From: Hybos culiciformis
Lineage: Eukaryota; Arthropoda; Insecta; Diptera; Hybotidae
Direction of reading: 5' to 3'
Length of the DNA: 64,000 bases
Assembly: GCA_964007475.1 (NCBI GenBank)
Contig: OZ023273.1
Location: 87,438,930 to 87,502,929 of the forward strand
In this document: positions 55,912 to 64,000 of the stretch, piece after piece
Position numbering within the stretch: position 1 is the first letter of the stretch
How the letters are laid out: each line of letters begins with the position of its first letter
Made by a program: the position numbers and the translations under genes
The notes under the pieces: model-generated
What the model saw: the letters and a program-made list of their open reading frames with translations, nothing else
What the model was told of the DNA's origin: nothing
Databases searched by the model: none

Positions 55912-56995
55912 CTGCTTCGTTCGGATTTTTGGGTTCTGGACGATTAGCTATTGCTGATGTTTTGTCGGGGTCTACTTGAATGCCTTTGTTTGTGATTAAA
56001 TGACCCAAGTATTTAACTGTTGAGCAACAAAATTTTGATTTTTCTCTATTTATTCGCAAACCGAATAAATGAAGTCTTTCTAGGACTCTTCTTAAGTCGT
56101 TGATGTGTTCTTCAAATGTAGCTGAGCAAATGATAAGATCGTCAAGGAAAATTAATAGTAATATGTTACTCAATCCAACACGAAATCTGTCCATTAGTCT
56201 CTGGAATGTCGTTGGAGCATTACGTAATCCAAATGGCATTCTCTTGAATCTCAACATTCCAAACGGTGTAATAAAAGCTGTTTTATTTATGTCAGATTCT
56301 GACACTTTTATTTGCCAATATCCAGTTTGAAGATCTAATGTAGTTTTATAAGGTGTTACTTTAGTTGAGTGTAATAAATCATCTATTCTCGGTAAAGGAT
56401 AAATATCTGGTTTCGTTATACTATTAAGTTGTCTGTAGTCGATACAAACGCGTATGCCTCCGTCTCTTTTTGGGACTAGAACTACTGGAGCTGCCCATGC
56501 GGATTCACATTCCTCTATAATATCATTTTCTAACATTTTGGAAAGTTCGTTTTGTAATTGAACTTTTCTTACGGGAGATAATCTATATGGAGTTGTAGCA
56601 ACAGGTTTATGATCGGCTGTGTCAATGCGATGTTCAGCATAAGGCGTGGGTGGACCAATTGTATTAAACAGATCAACATTTTTCTTCAATAAAGAATTCA
56701 AAATAACTTTTTGATCTTCTTTTAAATCCATACCTTCATCCGCTCGAAGTTGTAGATCAATGCTAAAGAGATTGAGGGATTGATCTAATGGATACCAATC
56801 TTCAATTTCGGAATCAATACAATCGTCTTGTATTAATTGTTTTGGCATTATGCCTCCTCTCTTTGCTGGACGTCGTGGATGTTCTGGTGTTCTTTTAAGT
56901 GGACTGATTGAAGATTTTTTGTCGAACCATGCTAAAAATGCTGAAGTTTCTGCTGCTATTTTAGAACTAGGAGATTCCTCCAATGATGGATGCAT
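55832..56995 (-). pseudogene. pol: reverse transcriptase (pol)
   Basis: RT fingers and palm: YRLSPVRKVQLQNELSKML, WAAPVVLVPKRDGGIRVCID, then YPLPRIDDLL, the D-containing LDLQTGYWQIKV, FKRMPFGLRNAPTTFQRLMD and the catalytic box LLLIFLDDLII (FLDD in place of the usual YxDD; both Asp retained). KYLGHLITNKGIQVDPDK closes the domain. The N-terminal 130 residues link to the protease. The frame exits near 55900, where a shift is needed to continue into the RT connection. Start at 56995 is simply the first Met after an upstream shift. Confidence 0.93.
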
Positions 56996-57030
56996 TATTT
57001 CTTGCGATGGTGGAGTTTTAATAGTAATAG

Positions 57031-57663
57031 TTATATTGCTGGTATCATAAAAATCGAATTTTTTGATGGATCATCAGCATAGTACCAACATCTTTGGGCT
57101 AAATCCATTACTACACCATTTTCTTCCAGGAAATCGATACCTATTAAGGAACGATTGTCGGTTGCTTCTGGTAGAGCAACAAATTTGATTTTCTTTAAAC
57201 GATTACCTATAATGATTTGAACTTCCGTTGTGTAAATCTGCTTATATTTCGAGATACCATCAGCTAATGTTACGTCAGCGTGAACTTTTTTGAATTTGGT
57301 TTGGTTTTTCAAAAGATGTACGAAAAGCTGTCTTCCTGCAACACTAGTACGAGCTGCTGTATCTAAATGAGCGAGGCCAGTTTCACCATGTATTGATATT
57401 GGGATTGTTGGAAGAGATGTACCGAGATTTGGTTTGAAATAATTGAATGAAATATTTTCTGGAACTTGAGGTGATGTTTTATTGCAATTAGGGCAGTTTG
57501 ACCGATAAAAACCAGGAGCGCTACAACCATAACACGAAAGAGTAGATTTTTGTTCAGTAGATGTTTGAGCTTTCTTTTGATCAGCTTTTTTCTTTTTTCT
57601 TGCACTCATTGATAGAATGACCAAAATGTTTGCAATAGTTACATCGAGGCCTTTTCTTTTCAA
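57031..57663 (-). pseudogene. pol: zinc knuckle and aspartic protease (pol N-terminal part)
   Basis: A CCHC-like second knuckle (CYGCSAPGFYRSNCPNCN) is followed by a retropepsin with HLDTAARTSVAG (DTA in place of DTG) and SLIGIDFLEENGVVMDL in the flap-to-end region. The frame is +1 relative to gag and overlaps it by about 80 bases in an A-rich stretch, so either a programmed shift or an indel links them. A shift near 57055 is needed to reach the RT frame. Confidence 0.85.
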
Positions 57664-58280
57664 ACTTTTCGCTATCCTTGGACTCTTTTGTTTCAGAATC
57701 TTGATGTTGACTATGCTTTTCCAGAATTGTCATTTCTACTGATCTAGCTAACTTAAGTAACTCTTGATAAGTGCTGAAACTGGATGTTGGAACGGATTCT
57801 CTAATTTGAAGTTTAAGCAAACCATAAACCATGTCTAACTGAACTACTTCTAAGTGTTTATTATTTGAAGGAAGTTGTGCGAATAGTGCTCTTTTGACAC
57901 AAATGAAATCATCTATAGATTCGTTTGCTTTTTGTTTGACTTCAAAAATATCTAAATAAATTCTTGAAGCTGTTTTAGCTGGTGCAAATGCATGCCGCAA
58001 TAAATTAAGAACATCTTCCCATGTTGCTGCTTCATCTTTGACGCCTTGCCACCAAGTAGCTGCGTGATCTTCAAACAACAGGGCGAATAGCTTCGTTTGC
58101 ATCTATACTCTCAATATCTTTGAATACATTAACTGTATTTATGAAATCCTCGACTTTGTTGTGATTTCTCTCACCTTTGAATCTAGCTGTGCAATTACTA
58201 AAGCTTCCTTTTTTAGGAGGTGTGTTGGCAATACTTATTTTCTGTAGAAGTTCTCCGAATTGTTCATTTGTAAGAGCCAT
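57581..58280 (-). pseudogene. gag: gag of Gypsy element
   Basis: The first frame, 58280-58071 (MALTNEQFGELLQKISIANT), and second frame, 58102-57581 (DHAATWWQGV, LLRHAFAPAKTASRIYLDIF, with a C-terminal CX2CX4HX4C knuckle CNYCKHFGHSINEC), are one Gag split by a frameshift near 58085. The capsid-type segment with WW-G and L--AF is usual for Ty3/Gypsy. Upstream of 58280 the frame stays open into a Ser/Lys/Arg-rich stretch (QSKLEYQSKPEYRSKS) without an upstream Met, so a longer N-terminus is possible. Confidence 0.88.
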
Positions 58281-58493
58281 TGTAGAAGCAATAGATTGTT
58301 TTCTATTTGATGACTTTGATACGGATTTTGATCGATATTCTGGTTTTGATTGATATTCTAGCTTAGATTGATGCTCAGATTTTGATCGACGAGTTGATCC
58401 TAATTGGATACGTTGACTTCTTCTCAGACCTTCAATTGCTAAAATCGATGCGAACTTGTATTGATTAAAAAAAATTTCTCAATTTTCGATGCC

Positions 58494-58511
58494 ACTAAGT
58501 TGGGTCGCCAA
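58494..58511 (-). promoter_or_regulatory. primer binding site of Gypsy element
   Basis: TTGGCGACCCAACTTAGT on the minus strand, adjacent to the 5' LTR. TGGCGACC resembles the Arg-tRNA-type site of mdg1/412-like elements. Confidence 0.65.
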
Positions 58512-59112
58512 TATAAGGGTGGGTGTTGTTTAAAGAGTAGATGTTATCTCTTTTTCCTTGAAATGTGGATTCTGTGCTCGGAAATTCAGGCCTTGTTCTT
58601 CAATAATAACACAAAGTTTTCAATAAACCATATAATTTTAATCAAAATGATAATGATAATCCATATATATATTTACAAAATAATAATAACAATAATAATT
58701 AGAGGGGCACTGTATGGCCAAAAGAAAGAGTAGTTGTACCAAACGGCTTTTAGATTGAGAAAAAGATAGCTAATGCTCGCGAGTACTTGTTCCTACTGGA
58801 GAAATTACCTCGTGAGAGACAAAAAGATGTCGTCAAACGGATGATAATTCCGTAGCAGGAAAAAATACTTAAAAATTATTCTTAATTTTCGAGAGATATT
58901 AGTTCACCACGTGAAAGGCACCAAGATGTCGTAACACGTTAAATGACAGGGGAGAATTAAAAATTAATTCAAAATGTTCCTCTTTTTATACTTTCTAAAT
59001 TTTAAATTTCCTTGTTTTTTTTTTTTTTTTTTTTTTATTAAAGTTACCAAATCACTAGGTGGGATACCTTTTATACTGAAGAAGTATGGATTTGGTAAAA
59101 AGGACAGGAAGT

Positions 59113-59660
59113 TTAGACGGGATTAAAAAGTGGGACAGTTAGTAGGTAATCATTTACACTTTTCTTAAAGCGGCGCAAGTCATAAATTAAGCGTCCACTA
59201 GCTGCCGGGAACAACTTTAATGGGAGAGCATTCCACATTCTTGAGGTGCGAATAGAAAACGAATCACCGAAGCTCGTTCTATCACATCTGGGAATTTTTA
59301 CGAAATATGGGTGTGACGTTGAAGCAGTACGTGTTTGGCGTGAAAATACTTGAAGTTGAGGAAGTAGGGCCTTTACTTCCAGGGAACACGTATCCATTCC
59401 AACAAGGTATTTATAAAAAATGGAAAGTGAACCTACATTACGACGGTGGTTGAGTGATGTTAATGAGCTGGTGGTTTGGTGATTATCGATTAATCTAATA
59501 GCCCTTCTCTGAACTTTGTCCAGGTACTCAAGATGGGTTTTGGGAGCACCAGCCCATATATGCGAATTGTATTCTAATTTTGGTCGTATGTAGGATTTGT
59601 AAATATTTAAGAGATCAGAGGGGGAAAAGTATTGTTTACATATTTGCCGTTTCGAAAATA
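59113..59660 (-). pseudogene. LINE ORF2, C-terminal region
   Basis: In the frame reached by a shift near 59650: YKSYIRPKLEYNSHIWAGAP, then KVQRRAIRLID, the conserved region after the RT thumb. The last part, containing RTSRMWNALPLKLFP and RFKKSVNDYL, ends at TAA about 75 bp before the poly(A). Characteristic of arthropod LINE ORF2 C-termini. Confidence 0.85.
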
Positions 59661-60930
59661 TGAATTTTCCAGCTTAAGTCGCTAGTTATTTTCGAACCTA
59701 AAATGTCAAGGCTTCCAGATTTGGCAATAATTTCGCCTTGGAAAGAAAATTGGGGATCAAAAGTTGACAGCTTTCTAGAAATTAGGCAGCATTGTGTTTT
59801 GGATGCATTAAACTCAAATCTGTTGAGAAGACCCCATTGTGAAATTTTGGAAAGGTCGTGATTTATGCTACTTTGTAAAAAATTGCGTTTAGTAGTTACA
59901 GCATTTGAAGAAGCTGATTTCCTATTAATAAAATCGTAGCATGCTACCAAGTTACTGTCATCGGCGAAGCTGTGGATGGGGTTTAGAGTACATTGCAGAA
60001 GATCATTAATGAAAATTAAAAATAGGGTTGGAGAAAGAACACACCCTTGAGGTACACCGGAGTTAATGTTGAAAATATGAGATTGGTAACCATCCACAAC
60101 AGCACGAATAGAACGGCCAGACAAAAAGTTGCTGATCCAATTGACAAAGGCTGATCCTAGACCCATTGATTTAACTTTAAAAATCAGGCCGAGTGCCACA
60201 CTCGATCAAAAGCCTTAGCTATATCCAAAGCAACAACACAAGCTTCACCGGAGTTGTGAAGACTGGTGTTGAGCTTGTCGGACAAATATGTCATCAGATC
60301 ACCAGTCGATCTATTCGAGCGAAAACCATATTGCTGGTCACTTAGCAATTTGTTGATTTCAAGGTATTTTTTAACTTTATTATTAATGAGAGATTCCATT
60401 ACTTTGGAGAGAACAGAAGTAAGCGCAATAGGCCTGTAGTTTGAGGGATCGCATTTATCGCCTTTTTTTGGAATAGGCTGAACATGCACAACTTTCCACT
60501 TGGTGGGGTAAATGCCAAGTGAATATGAAAGATAGAAAAGGTTGCCCAGAGGTTTAGCCAGAACAGTGGCAGTATGTTTTAGGACCACAGCCGGAATACC
60601 ATCAGGGCCAGTTGACTTTTTCACATTCAGATTTTTGAGAGCTTTTAAAACAGCACGTTGCCTAAAGTAAACTCTTCCAAAAGAAGAGCTTACTGGAGGC
60701 AAGACTGGTGGATCTTGAGCTGAAGCTGCAAGTGTTGAGTTTTGACTAAAGAGTTTAGCAAACAGATTAGCCTTCCCAACCGAATCTGATATGATCCGGT
60801 CACCATCTACAAGGGGAGGAAAAGATGTAGGCGAACAAAAGTTTTGTTTTACACTTTTAGCGAAGGTCCAAAAGCTTCTGCTATTTTTAGGAAGGTTTAA
60901 TATTTCTTGACGCTTCCTCTGGGTATACAA
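59636..60930 (-). pseudogene. LINE ORF2, reverse transcriptase
   Basis: RT motifs in order: KKSTGPDGIPAVVLKH; PIPKKGDKCDPSNYRPIALT; QYGFRSNRSTGDLMTYLSDK; VALDIAKAFDRVWH (first catalytic Asp); SGVPQGCVLSPTLFLIFIND; FADDSNLVACY (catalytic FADD). One base is missing near 60190, moving the frame between WHSA and LIFKVKS, and another shift lies near 59650. Copies element RNA into DNA at the nicked target; inactive here because of the breaks. Confidence 0.92.
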
Positions 60931-60945
60931 AACCTTCTGTTGGCA

Positions 60946-62001
60946 TCAAATCTTACTGCATCTATTTCTGACCTCTCGCCAGCGCTTCAGTAAACTTAAA
61001 GAATTGTTTTGTTTATACTCACGAAAAGCATTATCCCTGTCGGCTATGGCCTTGGCACAGGTGTCATTGAACCACGGATTTTTAGTATTCATTTTATTTT
61101 GAACCTTTTTATGGGGTATGAAAAGTTTCATCCCTAGCAGAATACTTTCGGTAATGACAGCCGTGCAAAGGTCAACATCCCTTTCCAAGAAGCAACTAGA
61201 CAGATCCATCCGTCCAAGAAAACTGGCGAGCCCATCCCAATCAGCTTGAGAATAGGTCCATACCATTCTTCCAGGAGCCATGGATAGTCCGCCCGCATTA
61301 TCAAGAGAGAAGGACGTGCTAACGAGACAATGATCGGAGTTTCCAAGGGGGAAACTAATTGAAGCTTGATAATTATCTGGATTCGATGTCAGAAACAGAT
61401 CCAAGAGATGATGACCCTGATGGTTTACATCCGGGATGTGGGTGGGTTCAGAAATAATTTGAATCAGATTGTTAAGATTTGAAAAAAACTCGACATATCT
61501 GCCTTCGGGACTGGTGCGATTGGAATGACTAAGCCATGATACGTTGTGTACGTTGAAATCACCGAAAACCAAAACCTCAGACTCTGGGTTTTTCGCCAGA
61601 ATCTGATTTATCTGATCTGACAGCAAATCAAACTCGACAACATGATCATTGCCAGTCAATTGCGGGCTTCTATAAAGGAAGCAGAAATGAATGACGTGTT
61701 TGTTGGTTCTTATTTTAAACCAAAGAAAATTAAATAAGGGACTTGATGATTTTAAATCTATAATAGGATAACAAGCGACGTCATTCCTTATGTAAACAGC
61801 GACTCCTCTGTGGGCAACGAATAAAGAGTGGAGATCATAACCGGGGATTGAAAAACGGTTGGGGTCTCCGTTGTCCAATACTTGGGTCTCACTTAAAGCC
61901 AGAATATTTGGCTTAGCAGAGGCCAAATGGATTTGAACGGCTTGGAAATTCGCTTCCAAACCTCGGATGTTACAAAATTGTGTACTGAATTTTTTGCTCA
62001 T
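60946..62001 (-). pseudogene. LINE ORF2, endonuclease domain
   Basis: AP-endonuclease-like domain from ATG 62001 (MSKKFSTQFCNIRGLEANFQ): ILALSETQVL (catalytic Glu), GVAVYIRNDVA, EVLVFGDFNVH, LDLFLTSNPDNY and GNSDHCLVSTSF (SDH motif). It nicks the target DNA. A single TGA at 60948-60946 separates it from the RT, which follows in the same frame. Confidence 0.92.
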
Positions 62002-62636
62002 CCCTACTCAATAAGTGTAAATTAGAGAAAAACTAGTTGGTTCCGACAACAAGCTAACGAACTACGAACCGGCGGTCAACAGTTTTTAAGACCTTATTGA
62101 CCTCCAGTACGGCAACGACAAACGAGTGAAGAAAAGTGCACAGGAATAAAGGATAGGAAATAAGGAAGATTTGGTAACCGCGTCTAGTTTTTTTTATTAA
62201 TTTTAATTTTATTTCGAATAAATTTGTCGACACGAATTTATTTAAACATTTAATTTATTTTGCTTTTTATATTAACATTTTTTTTATTTATATTTTTATT
62301 TTTAATTTTTTTTTCCTTATAATACACAACAATAACAAAAAAAAAAAAAAGGTCAAAATTTAAAACAATTGAACTAAAAAAAAAAATTTAAGAAATTTTA
62401 CGACACGTGCACAATTAATCAAAGACAGAACACAACTGTTCTAGGTCTACAATTAAAATAGAACAATACAAAACATATGATCGTTGTAGTACTAGATGTA
62501 GGAATAGTTAATTCAAAATTTAATAGATGGCGTAAAAATCGTTTGGCTTAAAATTAAATTGACAGTTCATTTTTAAAAACATAAGTGTACAAAATATTAT
62601 AAAATAACAAAATAGAATACATTCTTGTTACAATTC

Positions 62637-63181
62637 CTATTAAAATTTACTAATAATATGTAAATTATATATAATTTAGTTGATCAAAAAATTTTAAGAA
62701 ACTTAATGAATACGTATTTATTAAATTTAAAGTTTTTTATATGAAGTAAACTATTTTAAGGATCACATTTTTAGAGTTTTGTTTTTAATTTTAATTTTTC
62801 TATATTTCAAATAATATAATAAATATTATAATATAAAATTTTAGGTACTAGCCTACTGTACAATTTTAGAAAATTTCAAAAGGTAACAATATGAGTAAAA
62901 AATTAAAATATTTAGTGCCCTTCTAATCACAGAAGTATAAGGACGTAAGGACTATTTTTTTTCTTGAAAACTCAGATAAACTTGTGTGAGCCAGAAAGAG
63001 AAAAATATACAAAACAATTTATAAAAAAAGCTTAAGCCAAAATTTTATTAAAATTTTACCCTCTCTTAAAAGCACATAGGACAAGTGATTTGAATCGTAC
63101 TATATTATATATTTAATTATTTAAATGTAAAAAACCGAAAAATTAATATAACAAATTAAAAACATTATGATAAAAACTATT
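62637..63181. other. AT-rich sequence, part of possible MITE H
   Basis: No gene recognised. The inverted copy of the 23-bp sequence at 52929 lies at 63080-63102. Confidence 0.45.
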
Positions 63182-63520
63182 GGTACTTTTCCGTTAGCCG
63201 GGCGCTTTTTGCGGCGCAAAAAATTTTACGGCGCAAATTTACGGCGCCAAAAATGTTAGTGAAAACTTTTGGTAATTTAAAATGAATAGTATTTTCGTGT
63301 ATCGGGGAACGGCTGCCGCCTCCCCCGAACCCCCTAGGGCACCTTTTTTTTTTATTTTTTATTTTGCCTTGGCGTGCTTCGCGCGATGCGAATGGGACGG
63401 GGACTGTTGTGCAGAAATTTACAGGATACCCGTAAGTTTTCACTAACATTTTTCGCGCCATACATGTACGCCGTAAAATTTGTTTGCGCCGCAAATGCGC
63501 CCGGCTAACGGAAAAGTACC
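63182..63520. mobile_element. palindromic-array element F (non-autonomous, 8-bp TSD)
   Basis: 339 bp with terminal inverted repeats starting GGTACTTTTCCGTTAGCCGG and continuing GGCGC, then TTTGCGGCGCAAA, over about 90 bp with gaps. The duplication AAACTATT is at 63174-63181 and 63521-63528. The core at about 63367-63400 (GCTTCGCGCGATGCGAATGG) resembles the cores of elements B and D. No coding capacity; the 150-residue frame through it is a by-product. Confidence 0.9.
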
Positions 63521-63528
63521 AAACTATT

Positions 63529-63807
63529 GATATGGGACTTTTAAACATTTTGTAACAAATTCGTTTTTTCTTGTTTCTTTTCTGCACATATTTATTATTC
63601 CTTGTATTTTTTATAAGAATTTTGTTCATTTATGTATTTTTTTCTTTATTCTCTTCGCCTCCCCAGCTTAAATGTTTTCGTTAATACACATTTACTTAAA
63701 CAACAATAATATCTCTAGAAAAATATAAAATACACTTAAGCTATAGAAGCAACGTTAAATTTTAATGTATAAATAAGGTGACTCGTCGTTTTCAGGAATG
63801 GAAATCA
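63529..63807. other. AT-rich 5' flank of the right-end LINE
   Basis: It contains the probable upstream part of the LINE that starts at 63808: the ORF2 frame is open back to about 63771 (contains TRRFQEWKS). Nothing else recognised. Confidence 0.45.
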
Positions 63808-64000
63808 ATGAAAACTGATAATCTTAATGATAATATTATACAATGGAATTGTGGTGGTTTTTATACTCACTTAGACGATTTTAATGTTTTAGTTAGACAA
63901 TATAACCCATTAGTTGTTTGCTTACAAGAGACAAAATTCAAAGAAACATACATACCAGATATCAAAAATTTCAAAACATTCTATAAAAATCAAAACTCTA
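63808..64000 (+). CDS. LINE ORF2 start (endonuclease), cut by window end
   Basis: The frame from ATG 63808 contains IIQWNCGGFYTHLDDFNVLV, then YNPLVVCLQETKF, the N-terminal strand and catalytic-Glu motif (QET) of AP-endonucleases in I/Jockey-type LINEs. No stop before the window ends. It differs from the LINE at 59015-62436 in sequence and strand. The upstream Met of an overlapping ORF1 is not identifiable. Confidence 0.85.
   Translation, partial: MKTDNLNDNIIQWNCGGFYTHLDDFNVLVRQYNPLVVCLQETKFKETYIPDIKNFKTFYKNQNS

Larger units (their letters stand above)
59015..62436 (-). mobile_element. non-LTR retrotransposon (LINE, Jockey/CR1-like)
   Basis: The poly(A) end is at 59036-59015 on the minus strand. 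ORF2 encodes an AP-type endonuclease, a reverse transcriptase and a C-terminal region. No ORF1 is seen; about 435 bp precede the ORF2 start, so a 5' truncation is possible. No clear target duplication. The clade (Jockey, CR1 or similar) cannot be settled by eye. Confidence 0.9.
53217..62632 (-). mobile_element. Ty3/Gypsy LTR retrotransposon
   Basis: LTRs at 53217-53913 (3' LTR) and 58512-62632 (5' LTR, split by a LINE) start TGTAACAAGAATG and end CCCTTATA on the minus strand. The 4-bp duplication ATTC is at 53213-53216 and 62633-62636. The order gag, protease, RT, RNase H, integrase is the Ty3/Gypsy order; there is no env. Only about three base differences were noticed between the LTRs, so the insertion looks young, yet the coding region has at least four frame breaks. 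Confidence 0.95.
58512..62632 (-). repeat. 5' LTR of Gypsy element, split by a LINE
   Basis: LTR parts are 58512-59014 and 62437-62632, together about 699 bp. The break lies where the intact LTR reads TTTACTTGTTCTAGG. Confidence 0.9.
52929..63102. mobile_element. possible MITE H, split by the Gypsy insertion
   Basis: TAGTACGATTCAAATCACTTGTC (52929-52951) recurs exactly inverted at 63080-63102. If these are terminal repeats with TA target sites, a MITE of about 0.75 kb was entered by the LTR retrotransposon at 53217. The interior has no further matching inverted sequence, and coincidental placement of a dispersed repeat is possible. Confidence 0.4.

Noticed and set aside
63177..63629. 150-residue minus-strand ORF
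   Set aside because: It spans element F, its duplication and flanking AT-rich DNA; composition follows the inverted repeats.

Overview
This window is a stretch of very AT-rich eukaryotic DNA made almost entirely of nested transposable elements. The organism is an arthropod, most likely an insect. The reasons are an errantivirus-type (gypsy-like, env-bearing) endogenous retrovirus, a chromodomain-free Ty3/Gypsy element, Tc1, hAT and Mutator/Foldback DNA transposons, hairpin-plus-tandem-repeat elements that resemble Helentron-associated elements, and spliced exons. I cannot name the species. No bacterial features (operons, ribosome binding sites, CRISPR) are present.

Layout. 1-12.5 kb: AT-rich intergenic DNA with two palindromic-array elements that have 8-bp target duplications (1247-1800 and 4524-5578), a GC-rich 335-bp tandem duplication (5.7-6.4 kb), a dispersed 0.5-kb repeat with a CCHC zinc knuckle (2.8 and 9.1 kb), a 157-bp palindrome (3857-4013) and an envelope-like C-terminal fragment. 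12.5-38.3 kb: a minus-strand envelope-like gene has been split twice. One split is by a palindromic-array element (12711-18789), which holds a hairpin/tandem-repeat element, which holds a Tc1 element, which holds a hAT element. The other split is by an 18.7-kb head-to-tail array of three errantivirus copies sharing four LTRs (19129-37862). All three copies have the same large pol deletion and keep gag, a -1 frameshift signal, and env pieces. 38.3-48.5 kb: a small DNA element, then a 7.65-kb Mutator/Foldback-like element (40625-48273) with a 9-bp target duplication and kilobase-long inverted arms, which hosts two hAT elements and a palindromic-array element. 48.5-53.2 kb: the part most like a host gene, with two phase-compatible plus-strand exons (51720-51864, 52066-52133). 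53.2-62.6 kb: a minus-strand Ty3/Gypsy retrotransposon with near-identical LTRs, one of them hit by a minus-strand LINE. The right end has a 339-bp palindromic element (63182-63520) and the start of a plus-strand LINE ORF2 that runs off the window.

How it fits together. Insertion order can be read from empty sites inside the window: Tc1 sits exactly at the TA of a tandem-repeat unit, one Mutator arm has a hAT that the other lacks, and errantivirus copies 1 and 3 lack the 2.2-kb insert found in copy 2. Dense nesting around an errantivirus array is what a piRNA-producing or heterochromatic locus would look like, but that is inference. The most unusual signals are the clan of palindromic-array elements (different internal motifs, shared core), the shared-LTR triple array bounded by one TATA pair, and the envelope-like gene split by two nested insertions.
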